The position numbers and the translations under genes were made by a program. A stretch of 64,000 bases of DNA from Anaerolineae bacterium (GTDB lineage: Bacteria > Chloroflexota > Anaerolineae > Caldilineales > Caldilineaceae). How positions within the stretch are numbered: position 1 is the stretch's first letter; the number at the start of each line of letters is the position of its first letter. The stretch spans positions 1 through 64,000 of the forward strand of contig JAUIHI010000005.1 of assembly GCA_030432295.1 (NCBI GenBank). Reading direction: 5' to 3'. Below are positions 8,632 through 16,436 of this stretch, one piece after another. Below the pieces are notes generated by a model that did no database searches, was not told where the DNA came from, and saw only the letters and a program-made list of their open reading frames with translations.

Positions 8632-9060
8632 TTACTTCGGGCTAACTTTGGCGTTGTACAGTACGTAATTGGCTGTGCCAAACTCGCCAGCTACTTTGAC
8701 ATCTTTGCCAATCACAGCGCTGAAATCGCCGGAGACGGCTTCGTCCACCGGGCCGTCGCTAACCAGCAGATAGCGCCCTTTGCTCTCCTGATAGAGATAC
8801 GCGCCCTGGCCGTTGGCCTCTGGCGGCAGCGCTGGTGCGCTGTCGGTCAAAAGACCGGAGCGGGTCACTTTGCCGCTGTTTTTCTCCACATTTGCCACAA
8901 CCGCATCGGCGATCCGCTGGCCCTCTACCTGGCCCTGAACGGTCATCCACTGCCCCACAAGGGCCGCGTCAATATCGCCCACAAGCTGATAGCGGGTCTC
9001 GTTGACCGGCTCCAAAAGCACATCTTCCCGTTCCAATACACCAAAAATTTTCTTCGCCAT
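8632..9060 (-). CDS. Hypothetical protein
   Basis: A small 142-aa soluble protein beginning MAKKIFGVLEREDVLL. Hydrophobicity alternates as in a beta-rich fold (for example WMTVQGQVEGQRIADAV and KDVKVAGEFGTANYVLYNAKV), which would fit two OB-like halves, but I do not recognise the family. The ATG at 9060 has AGGAG about ten bases upstream; the upstream ATGs leave no room for a ribosome site. No Cys, no signal peptide, no membrane segment. It probably shares a transcript with the DUF1684 gene downstream. Confidence 0.6.
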   Translation of the reverse strand: MAKKIFGVLEREDVLLEPVNETRYQLVGDIDAALVGQWMTVQGQVEGQRIADAVVANVEKNSGKVTRSGLLTDSAPALPPEANGQGAYLYQESKGRYLLVSDGPVDEAVSGDFSAVIGKDVKVAGEFGTANYVLYNAKVSPK

Positions 9061-9286
9061 TCTCACCATTCTCCTGCATATCTCTACCTTACACACACAA
9101 TGTTCGTCTGGTCTCTCAGATTAGACTGTCAAGTCAGTTTCTCGGCCATAGAAGTTCGACTCTTGTAGAAGAGGATACCTTTGGACAAGAAAGCGCATTT
9201 TTTTGTGTTCAAAGGCGCTTTCCGAAACCGGTTGCATTACAGCCAGACAACCAAAAGTATAGCAGAATCTCAATGATTCACCAATT

Positions 9287-9315
9287 TTGACCGCTTTTCG
9301 ACAGATGGATATGAT
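9287..9315 (+). promoter_or_regulatory. Candidate sigma-70 promoter for fabF-fabH
   Basis: TTGACC at 9287-9292, a 17-base spacer and TATGAT at 9310-9315. About 100 bases of leader follow before fabF. The rest of the gap (9061-9286) contains no recognisable gene; a GAAAGCGC/GCGCTTTC pair around 9203-9233 could form a stem. Confidence 0.55.
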
Positions 9316-9419
9316 GTAGAGATGCGCGACTTCATCGGTAACCTGGTGTTCTTTTTCATAGGAAATCGGGCATACGTGTTGTGCTTCCCCATATACGCGA
9401 GTTGAAAGAACGGATAATA

Positions 9420-10739
9420 ATGGCAAATACTGAGAATCATCTGTACACCGCCCGCACCAACGGCACAGGACACACATACAGCCCGCCCCGAGTAGTGATT
9501 ACGGGCGTGGGCGCTCTCACACCCCTGGGGCTGGATATATCCAGCACTTGGGAAAATCTGTTAGCCGGTGTTTCGGGCATAGACACTGTAACCAAATTTG
9601 ATACCAGTGAACTGCGCACCACCTTTGGCGGTGAGTTGAAAGACTTTGATCCTTTCGACTATTTGGACCGCAAAGAGGCGCGCCGACTAGACCCCTACAT
9701 TCAGTACGCAATGGTGGCAACCCAGCAAGCCCTGGCCGATTCAGCCATCGACCTGAGCCAGATAGAACCCCATCTGGTGGGAGTGATCATTGCCAGTGGC
9801 GTCGGCGGCATTCAATCTCTGGTAGAGAACGTGAACCAGGTGCAGGGCAAAACCCTGCGCCGCATCAGTCCTTTTCTGGTCCCCAATATGCTGGTAGACA
9901 GCGCTGCCGGGCGGATTGCGATTGAGTACGGTGTACACGGCCCGAACTTTGCGGTGGTCAATGCCTGTGCCAGCGGCACTGCGGCCACGGGCGAAGCCTT
10001 CGAGCTGATCCGCCGGGGCGATGCGGATGTGATGATTGTGGGCGGAGCCGAGGCTGGGCTGATGCCGATTACAATGGCCGGATTCGATGTGATGGGCGCG
10101 CTGAGCCAACGCAACGACGATCCCGCGGCCGCCTGCCGTCCCTTTGATGCGGACCGGGACGGCTTTGTGATGAGCGAAGGCGCGGCGGTGATGATTATGG
10201 AAAGCCTGGACCACGCGCTGGCCCGGGGTGCCCGTATCTACGCCGAGGTGATTGGCTATGGCAACAGCGCCGACGCCTTTCACATGGCCGCTCCCCACAG
10301 CGAAGGCCGGGGCGCGCGGGATGCCATGCGTATGGCCCTGCGCAAAGCCGCGGCCTACGGCGTCCAGCCCCAGGCTGTGGACTACATCAACGCCCACGGC
10401 ACATCCACCCAATTGAACGATCCGGGCGAGACGCTTGCCATCAAGCAGGTTTTTGGCGAACACGCCTATACAACCCGCATCAGCAGCACAAAGAGTATGC
10501 TGGGCCATCTGTTGGGTGCAGCTGGGGCCATCGAGGCGATCATCTGTGCCAAAACTATCGAGACCGGCCACGTCGCACCCACTATCAATCTGATGAACCC
10601 AGACCCGGCCTGCGATCTGAACTACACCCCGAATGTAGCCGTCCAAGCCGATGTGAAAGTGACACTGAGCAACAGCTTTGGTTTCGGTGGGCACAACGCA
10701 TGTGTAATGCTGCGAAAGTATGAGGGAGAGACCCAATGA
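9420..10739 (+). CDS. fabF: Beta-ketoacyl-ACP synthase II
   Basis: Condenses malonyl-ACP with acyl-ACP in fatty-acid elongation. The thiolase-fold motifs are complete: nucleophile Cys in VNACASGTAA, His in NAHGTSTQLND, Lys/His in KSMLGHLLGAAG and the terminal SFGFGGHNAC. The protein is 439 aa, slightly long because of a hydrophilic N-terminal extension of about 25 residues before PPRVVITGVGALTPLG. The ATG at 9420 is the only start near a purine-rich stretch (GAAAGAACGGATAATA). Its stop overlaps the fabH start by four bases (ATGA), so the two are translationally coupled. Confidence 0.95.
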   Translation: MANTENHLYTARTNGTGHTYSPPRVVITGVGALTPLGLDISSTWENLLAGVSGIDTVTKFDTSELRTTFGGELKDFDPFDYLDRKEARRLDPYIQYAMVATQQALADSAIDLSQIEPHLVGVIIASGVGGIQSLVENVNQVQGKTLRRISPFLVPNMLVDSAAGRIAIEYGVHGPNFAVVNACASGTAATGEAFELIRRGDADVMIVGGAEAGLMPITMAGFDVMGALSQRNDDPAAACRPFDADRDGFVMSEGAAVMIMESLDHALARGARIYAEVIGYGNSADAFHMAAPHSEGRGARDAMRMALRKAAAYGVQPQAVDYINAHGTSTQLNDPGETLAIKQVFGEHAYTTRISSTKSMLGHLLGAAGAIEAIICAKTIETGHVAPTINLMNPDPACDLNYTPNVAVQADVKVTLSNSFGFGGHNACVMLRKYEGETQ

Positions 10740-12028
10740 GCGAACAACAGAGCCAACCGTCCAATATGAACACCAACGGCACATCTGGCAACGGCCATCG
10801 CAACGGGGGCAATGGCAAAGGCGAACAACCGGAAACCCAGGCTTCCCCTCCGCCCATCAATCCCTTTGCACCCCGTTTTGCCCAGATCGTGGGCTGGGGC
10901 TGTCACGTGCCAGAGAAGGTGATCACCAATTTTGACCTGGAAAAGATCGTCGACACTCAGGACGAGTGGATTCGCTCGCGCACGGGTATCGAGGAGCGCC
11001 ACGTGGCTGCTTCGCCCAGCGAAACATCGGCCACACTGGGCATCCAGGCCGCCAAAGCCGCGCTGGAAGTGGCCGACATTCACCCCAGCAAAGTGGACCT
11101 GATCATCTGCGCCACCAGTTCCCCAGAGCACATTTTCCCCTCCACCGCCAGCATCATCCAGGACGGCCTGGGCGCGACAAACGCGGGCGCGTTTGATCTG
11201 AGCGCTGCCTGTTCCGGCTTTGTCTATGGTCTGAGTATGGCTCGGGGCCACATTCTGGCTGGCGACGCGGAATATGTGTTGGTGATCGGGGCGGAGACCC
11301 TGAGCCGGATTGTGGACTGGACCGACCGGGGGACCTGCGTGCTCTTTGGCGACGGCGCGGGGGCTGTGCTGGTGGCGGCCAGCGACGTGCCGGGGGGGAT
11401 CATTGCCTCTGTGCTGGGCAGCGACGGCTCCGGCGCAGACCTGCTCACTGTGCCCGCCGGGGGCAGCGCGCTGCCATCCAGCCTGGAAACCGTAAGCAGC
11501 GGGGGGCACTACATCAAAATGGACGGCAGCGCTGTCTTTCGTTTTGCCACGCGGGTGATGGCCGACGCCACCCGCCAGGTGTTGGGCAAAGCGGGCCTGG
11601 GCGTGGAAGATGTGGATTTGGTGATTCCCCATCAGGCCAATGTGCGCATCATCCAGAACAGTGTGTTGAAGCAGTTGAAAATTCCCGAAGAGAAAGTCTT
11701 CATCAATCTGCAAAAATATGGAAACACCAGCACAGCCAGCATTCCCATCGCTCTGTGCGAAGCCATCGAAGCGGGCAAAATTCATCCCGGCAACAATCTC
11801 GTCTTCGTCGGTTTTGGGGCCGGGTTGACCTGGGCGTCCTGTGCCATCAAATGGAGTGTGCCTGTCGCCAAACCTGACGAGACCTGGTGGCGCAATACCG
11901 CTCGTCAGGCGACCTATCAGGCCGCGGCTGCTCGCAGTATGTGGAAGCGGGCCATCCGCCGGGTCTACAGCCAATTCCCCGCCGAGTCGCGCTGGGGCGG
12001 GCGCAAGGAAGAGAACGAACTGAGCTGA
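10736..12028 (+). CDS. fabH: Beta-ketoacyl-ACP synthase III
   Basis: Starts fatty-acid synthesis by condensing acyl-CoA with malonyl-ACP. The catalytic triad is visible: Cys in AACSGFVYG, His in IPHQANVRII, Asn in YGNTSTASIP. At 430 aa it is about 100 residues longer than typical FabH. The excess is an Asn/Gly-rich N-terminal extension of about 50 residues and a basic, Trp/Arg-containing tail of about 55 residues after the final WASCAIKW strand. Start overlaps fabF by four bases. No fabD, fabG or acpP follow; the operon ends here. Confidence 0.95.
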   Translation: MSEQQSQPSNMNTNGTSGNGHRNGGNGKGEQPETQASPPPINPFAPRFAQIVGWGCHVPEKVITNFDLEKIVDTQDEWIRSRTGIEERHVAASPSETSATLGIQAAKAALEVADIHPSKVDLIICATSSPEHIFPSTASIIQDGLGATNAGAFDLSAACSGFVYGLSMARGHILAGDAEYVLVIGAETLSRIVDWTDRGTCVLFGDGAGAVLVAASDVPGGIIASVLGSDGSGADLLTVPAGGSALPSSLETVSSGGHYIKMDGSAVFRFATRVMADATRQVLGKAGLGVEDVDLVIPHQANVRIIQNSVLKQLKIPEEKVFINLQKYGNTSTASIPIALCEAIEAGKIHPGNNLVFVGFGAGLTWASCAIKWSVPVAKPDETWWRNTARQATYQAAAARSMWKRAIRRVYSQFPAESRWGGRKEENELS

Positions 12029-12106
12029 GCAGAGCGGGCTGAGTAGACTGCCAGCCAACTGCCGGATACAGTTATATTCTGGTCAGAATGAAAACTGAAG
12101 TTTTGG

Positions 12107-12170
12107 CCTTCCGGGAAGCGGCCAGGATATGGCTCGGCTTTCCTTCATTTTGTGGCCGCTTCCCGGAAGG
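12107..12170. repeat. Perfect 18-bp inverted repeat
   Basis: CCTTCCGGGAAGCGGCCA at 12107-12124 is exactly complementary to 12153-12170, with a 28-base loop. It lies between the convergent fabH and lipoprotein genes, just ahead of the bidirectional terminator. Confidence 0.85.
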
Positions 12171-12231
12171 TGTGTGTTCAGAAACTGCTGGTTTCGAAGT
12201 GACCGGAGTATAGGCCCATAAAAAACGGAGC

Positions 12232-12283
12232 AAAAAAAGAGGGGCTGTGGACAATATAAAAATGTCCACAGCCCCTCTTTTTT
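12232..12283. terminator. Bidirectional intrinsic terminator
   Basis: AGAGGGGCTGTGGACA pairs exactly with TGTCCACAGCCCCTCT, flanked by an A run on the left and a T run on the right. It can stop both fabF-fabH and the minus-strand lipoprotein gene. Confidence 0.9.
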
Positions 12284-12299
12284 CTCACACTATCTGCGC

Positions 12300-13610
12300 C
12301 TATTCATACAGTCGCTCGAAAATCTGCTCTGCCCAGGGCTGAATCTGCTCCAATTCGGCTGCGCCTATCTCCTGCTCACCCAGACCGGTGAAGTAGTTGT
12401 CTGCGTCGTAGGTTGTGGCATAGCCGTAGAGCAGCCCGTCAAAGCGCTGCATTTCGGGCGTTTCCAACCAGCCGCCGCTGGTGGAGACGTTATCGCCACC
12501 GCCGCAGGGATCGATGTTGGCGTAGGCGTAGCCGTAATCCAGCACAATCAGATGTTTGCACATCTCCGCCTGGTCTTCCACCTCGCCCAGCCACCAGCTA
12601 ACCGCGGTCCGACCGGCTGCGCTCACCCGGCCGCTGGACATCTCGCCGTAGCTGTTCTGTGCCCAGCGGCCCAACGCCCGGCTCCAGGCTGGGTCGTAGA
12701 TGTCGCCCTGACCGACAAAGCGCAGGTCGAAGTCGCCGGATGTGTAGCTGAAGGGCTGGAAGCGGGCCAGAATCTCCTCCCACTGCACAGGCGTCTCGGC
12801 CAGTTCTGTCTGAAGTTCAGTGCAGGTTCCCAGCCGGGTTTCCCCTTCTGCGCTGATGTCCATGCGCTGGCACTCGGCTACCGCGCCGCCGTCGCCCAGA
12901 ATGCGCCGCTGCCAGGAGAAGATCGCATCTGCCGGGTAGCCATCGGGCGACGGAATGCCCATAGGCTGGGTGGACGGGATGAAGGCGAACGAAGCCATCA
13001 CTGCCTGGTAGAGCGTCTCCATCTCTGCGTTGGCGGGCTGCTGCTCCGCGTCGTCCGGAATGAAAATCAGCGTATAAACCCGTCCGTCGTGGACGGCTAT
13101 CACTCGGCGGTTCAGGTCCTGGCCCGCCATTTTGCCGATGACGAAGGCAGGGCCGCCGCCCATCTCTGCATCCGGCGAGAGTTCGTATTCCATATCAGGA
13201 ATCAAATGGTCGGTGAGGACCTGCTCGGCCATCTGTTCCAGCGAACGGCCCAGGGCATCCTCGACAGTAACGAAGAGCCGTTCCCGGTGGCCGCCTGTGC
13301 TGGCCGGGGCCAGGACAACCGCACTGTTGTTCTCTTCATACAGTTGGGCCTCGAAGCCCGCGGGCAGAAGCAGACAGTAACCGGCCCCTTCGTTACGCCA
13401 CTGCTCGCTGTCGGCAGCGGGTGCAGGGCAGCCATCAGCGGGTTCTGGCTCGGCTACCTCAGCTACCGGGACCGGCGTAACCGTGGGTATGGGTGTAGCG
13501 GCGGGCTCCGGCTCACCTTCCGGCATGGCCGGATTGAGCGGCACACAGGCAGCCAGCAAAAGGAGAAACAGAAGACATAATGCTAGACTCTTGCGATTTT
13601 TTTGTAACAC
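12300..13610 (-). CDS. Secreted lipoprotein, function unknown
   Basis: A 436-aa predicted lipoprotein with signal peptide and lipobox LLAAC at about residues 15-19, then a Pro/Glu/Thr linker (EPEPAATPIPTVTP). The body contains Cys pairs and a region resembling a surface-exposed assay-like beta domain, but I recognise no family. The start is a GTG at 13610 with a strong AAAGGAGG seven bases upstream; the longer frame to 13721 lacks a ribosome site and would bury the signal peptide. Exported and anchored to the membrane. Transcribed alone. Confidence 0.75.
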   Translation of the reverse strand: MLQKNRKSLALCLLFLLLLAACVPLNPAMPEGEPEPAATPIPTVTPVPVAEVAEPEPADGCPAPAADSEQWRNEGAGYCLLLPAGFEAQLYEENNSAVVLAPASTGGHRERLFVTVEDALGRSLEQMAEQVLTDHLIPDMEYELSPDAEMGGGPAFVIGKMAGQDLNRRVIAVHDGRVYTLIFIPDDAEQQPANAEMETLYQAVMASFAFIPSTQPMGIPSPDGYPADAIFSWQRRILGDGGAVAECQRMDISAEGETRLGTCTELQTELAETPVQWEEILARFQPFSYTSGDFDLRFVGQGDIYDPAWSRALGRWAQNSYGEMSSGRVSAAGRTAVSWWLGEVEDQAEMCKHLIVLDYGYAYANIDPCGGGDNVSTSGGWLETPEMQRFDGLLYGYATTYDADNYFTGLGEQEIGAAELEQIQPWAEQIFERLYE

Positions 13611-13946
13611 GTGTGGGCCTCCTTTGTATGACCCGATTGATTGGGGGGATAGATCATTTGTGTTCGAACACCTGAGCAAGACGACGGCTCTGGCAAAAGT
13701 GTTCCCGGAAATTGACTTCATTCACATCTCCTCATTTGACATTTCGACGAACTTGGGTGCAACGCTTGCCATCTTCCCACAGGCTGCGTTTGCCAACCGT
13801 TTGTAGATGCGTTTGGTTGGGCGGGATCAAAAAAGGACCAGCGCGACTATCGCGCTGGTCCTTTTTGGCAGGAACAATTTTGCTGTTCCCGATATTCTTC
13901 ACTTCTATTGTTTTTGTCCGGGCTTGGGGTGCTCGGTGCTTGCCGG
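13611..13946. terminator. Intergenic region with bidirectional terminator at 13829-13868
   Basis: AAAAAGGACCAGCGCGA pairs with TCGCGCTGGTCCTTTTT around a 3-base loop; it ends the minus-strand oxidoreductase gene. The 13611-13828 part must hold the promoter of the lipoprotein gene, but I see only weak -35/-10 matches there and no other gene. Confidence 0.85.
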
Positions 13947-14555
13947 CTACCCCTTGCGTTTGACCTCTTCCACCACCTGCACGAGAGTGTCGTAAGGCAC
14001 TGCGCCGGGGACGAGATATTTCTCGTCAAAAATCAGCGCCGGAACACCCTGCAAGCCATAGGCCGCGGCCTGGGCTATGTCGTTGTCTACGGCTTCGACG
14101 AAATCGGGATCGGTCAATGCTGCGCGGAAATCATCTGCCGCCAAACCCGCACTGACTGCAATACCGGTCAGCACATCCAAATCATCGATGGGCTGGGCTT
14201 CCATCCAATAGGCTTTCAGCACTGCTTCGTGGAAAGAGTTGCCCACGCCCTGGCTCTCGGCATATTTCACGCCGACCAGCGCGGGGCGGCTGTCGATGCC
14301 AAAGGGGCCGGGATTTATCTCCAGGCCGTAGTCCCGGCGTGCCCGGTCATAGAGAGCGGGGCGTCCGGCTTCGATTTTGGCCCGGTATTCGGGCGAAATG
14401 GGCGGCGCGCCCCGGGGGCGCAGTTCGTAGGAATGCCATTGGATTTCTACGCCGTGGGATGCTTGTAGCTTCTCCAGACTGGAGGAGACGAGGAAGCACC
14501 AGGGTCAGGCAAAGTCCGACCAGACGTCGATGCGGATGGGTGTGGGTGTGGACAT
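13947..14555 (-). CDS. FrnE/DsbA-like oxidoreductase, probable selenoprotein (in-frame UGA at the active site)
   Basis: A 202-codon thioredoxin-fold protein of the FrnE/2-hydroxychromene-isomerase branch of the DsbA family. It starts IRIDVWSDFA, then reads TGA-CCC-TGG-TGC, so the usual CPWC becomes U-P-W-C with UGA at codon 17 (14505-14507). Everything after it is open and family-like: EIQWHSYELRP, the helical insert, the cis-Pro loop GLQGVPALIF and the VPGAVPYDTL end. ATG at 14555 has AAGGAAA upstream. A hairpin follows the UGA: CTCCA/TGGAG with a GTC loop at 14472-14484, with a possible lower GCTT/AAGC stem; its loop G is 26 nt after the UGA, within the usual bacterial SECIS range. A TGC-to-TGA nonsense mutation or sequence error is the alternative; no Sec machinery is in the window. 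Confidence 0.8.
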
Positions 14556-14578
14556 GGATTTCCTTTCTTTTTTGAGAT

Positions 14579-14623
14579 GACAGACAAAAGCCGTCTTCCG
14601 AAGAAGGACGGCTTTTGTCTGTC
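14579..14623. terminator. Perfect 17-bp hairpin terminator
   Basis: GACAGACAAAAGCCGTC and GACGGCTTTTGTCTGTC are exactly complementary, with an 11-base loop. It lies upstream of the FrnE-like gene and downstream of the RNA-binding protein gene, so it probably separates the two minus-strand units. Confidence 0.75.
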
Positions 14624-14647
14624 AGTAAAGTTCAGATAACACAGATG

Positions 14648-14715
14648 AAAAACCGAGTTTTTGATACCAGTTTATTCCGGGAAACTCCGGCTGATGTGCT
14701 AAAAACTCGGTTTTT
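14648..14715 (-). terminator. Terminator of the RNA-binding protein gene
   Basis: AAAAACCGAGTTTTT and its exact complement AAAAACTCGGTTTTT are separated by about 38 bases. The T/A-rich arms next to the RRM gene stop fit an intrinsic terminator on the minus strand. Confidence 0.65.
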
Positions 14716-14738
14716 TCTGGGCTTGTAACTGGTATTGA

Positions 14739-15230
14739 TTACCAGCGGTCGCCGCCACCGCGACGATCATTGCCCCGGTCCCGGTCGCCGCCGCTGCGAC
14801 GTTCGCCGCCACGGCTGCCCCGGTCACTGCTGCCGCCGCCGTAACCACCTCGGTCACCGCCGCCACCGTAGCCACCACCACCGCTGCGACCACCGCCGCC
14901 GCCGCCGCCGTAGCCACCGCCACCGCTGCGACCACCACCACCGCCGCCGCCGTAGCCACCACCACCGCGTCGACCGCCACCCTCTTCTTTCGGGCGGGCT
15001 TCGTTCACACGCAGGCTACGACCACCGTGATCTTTGCCATCCAAAGCGGCAATGGCAGAAGTAGCAGCCGCATCAGGCATTTCTACAAAGCAGAAACCCC
15101 GAAAACGACCAGTCTCTCGATCAGTAATCATCGCGACAGATTCGACGGCTCCATACGGCGTGAACAATTCACGCACCTGCTCCTCAGTTGCCTCGTAAGA
15201 CAAATTCCCCACATAAAGCTTCTTAGACAA
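14739..15230 (-). CDS. RRM-type RNA-binding protein with Gly-rich tail
   Basis: A 163-aa protein like cyanobacterial Rbp cold-response RNA-binding proteins. Residues 1-80 form one RRM with RNP2 (KKLYVGNLS) and RNP1 (RGFCFVEM); the remainder is a long RGG/YGGGG tail ending GDRW. It binds single-stranded RNA and may act as an RNA chaperone. The start is a TTG at 15230 giving MSKKLYVGNL, supported by AGGAAGGAAG at ideal distance; the ATGs further upstream would add unrelated sequence. A candidate promoter (TAGACA, 17 bp, CATACT) lies in the 139-base gap after msrA. Confidence 0.9.
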   Translation of the reverse strand: MSKKLYVGNLSYEATEEQVRELFTPYGAVESVAMITDRETGRFRGFCFVEMPDAAATSAIAALDGKDHGGRSLRVNEARPKEEGGGRRGGGGYGGGGGGGRSGGGGYGGGGGGGRSGGGGYGGGGDRGGYGGGSSDRGSRGGERRSGGDRDRGNDRRGGGDRW

Positions 15231-15369
15231 TTCTTGCTTCCTTCCTGAAAGTGAATCCATCATGCCGGGTGAGCCGTGCAAAAATGGAGAACGAGAAATA
15301 CTGCTGTTACAGTATGCACCCGTTTCAGGAATTTGTCTACTCCCAAAATCACAAAAAGCGTTCTAATTT

Positions 15370-15918
15370 TCAGCGTTTCAGCCGATCCAGGTACTGTTTG
15401 CGAAATTTGCTGACTTTTGGGGCAATCACAACTTGGCAGTAGGGCTGGCCGCCGTTCTGCGTGTAGTAGTTTTGATGATAGCTTTCGGCCTTGTAGAAGG
15501 TGTCGGCTGCGGCCACTTGGGTAATGATCGGGTTGCTCCACACCCCGGCAGCCGTGATCTCCCGGATCACCTGCTCGGCTGTCGCCTTTTGCTCGTCGCT
15601 GTGATAGAAGATAGCCGAGCGATATTGGGTCCCCACATCCGCGCCCTGGCGGTTGAGCGTCGTGGGGTCGTGGATGGTGAAGAAGACCTCCAGAATCTCT
15701 TTGAAGGAGACTTCCTGGGTGTCGAAAGTGACCTGCACCACTTCGGCGTGGCCGGTGGTTCCGTTGCAGACCTCCCGATAGGAGGGGTTGCGCACGTGGC
15801 CGCCCATATAGCCCGACTCGACGAGTTCCACGCCGCGTAGTTCCTGGTAGACGGCTTCCAGACACCAGAAGCAGCCGCCAGCCAGTGTCGCGATTTCTCG
15901 GTTTGTTGTCTCGTTCAT
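15370..15918 (-). CDS. msrA: Peptide-methionine (S)-S-oxide reductase
   Basis: Repairs oxidised methionine in proteins. The 182-aa protein has the catalytic motif GGCFWC (Cys16), SGYMGG, the GHAEVVQVTFD block and the C-terminal YHQNYY segment. The active-site residue is an ordinary Cys codon, in contrast to the neighbouring FrnE-like gene. ATG at 15918 starts directly before the conserved core. It is the first gene on the minus strand before the RRM gene; its promoter region is interrupted upstream by the 146-bp mobile element at 15971. Confidence 0.95.
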   Translation of the reverse strand: MNETTNREIATLAGGCFWCLEAVYQELRGVELVESGYMGGHVRNPSYREVCNGTTGHAEVVQVTFDTQEVSFKEILEVFFTIHDPTTLNRQGADVGTQYRSAIFYHSDEQKATAEQVIREITAAGVWSNPIITQVAAADTFYKAESYHQNYYTQNGGQPYCQVVIAPKVSKFRKQYLDRLKR

Positions 15919-15955
15919 TCTGTTGCCTCATTTCTCGCTTGCTCGAAAACCGCAG

Positions 15956-16131
15956 AAAAAGTGCAATAATTGTACTGGTCAACGGGATGGTGGAATGGCT
16001 ATTTCTTAACGCAAAGATGCAAAGAGGCAAAGGCACAGAGAGAAAAGCGATTTCTTTGCGTCTCTGCTCCTTTGCGTCATTGCGTTGAAACTTCCACCAT
16101 CATCTTGACTACTACAAAAAAGTGCAATACT
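15956..16131. mobile_element. 146-bp miniature element (family A, copy 1) with 15-bp target duplication
   Basis: Element at 15971-16116, starting TGTACTGGTCAA and ending TTGACTACTACA. The ends are inverted repeats (about 21 of 26 positions match, including a shared GATGGTGGAA), and the inside is largely self-complementary around the CGCAAAGATGCAAAGAGG arm. It is flanked by AAAAAGTGCAATAAT (15956-15970) and AAAAAGTGCAATACT (16117-16131), a 15-bp direct repeat with one mismatch. The second copy at 23089-23234 is the same length and almost identical. No coding capacity, so a MITE mobilised in trans is the natural reading. Confidence 0.9.
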
Positions 16132-16436
16132 CCGGCTAGAATACACGCAAGCAACGGTCGTGTAAAGAAGCGATCACCCAATCGGGGGTATCCAAAGGTC
16201 GTGCTGTGGTGGGGATCGCCCGGCGCTAAAGACGCCGGGCTACCAGGCAACGCCCCGTGAACGGGGCTGAAACAGTGGCCCAATCCGGCTGCAAAATGGG
16301 GCTTGTATCTTTCCAGCCCAATAGGTATGATTACACCCACGACAGTGAACAGTTACCAGTCATCAGTCGGGATAGTACGTCCACCGGTAACTGTTCACTG
16401 CTCACTGATTACTTCCTATCCCCCACAGGAGACCCC
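16132..16436. repeat. Intergenic region with REP-like palindromes and a hairpin
   Basis: Contains GCCCGGCG/CGCCGGGC (16218-16240), GCCCC/GGGGC (16252-16267) and a perfect 15-bp inverted repeat CAGTGAACAGTTACC (16343-16357) with its complement at 16386-16400. No open frame is convincing. The ribosome site of the next gene (ACAGGAG) lies at its right end. Confidence 0.7.

Noticed and set aside
10622..12058. A 478-codon open frame antisense to fabH
   Set aside because: It mirrors the third-position GC bias of the real fabH, has no domain, and lies entirely opposite a clear fabF-fabH operon.
13947..14270. A short protein starting at the internal ATG at 14270
   Set aside because: It would lack the entire active-site half of the thioredoxin fold. 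The upstream frame is family-like and only broken by the TGA at the catalytic Cys, with a good start at 14555.
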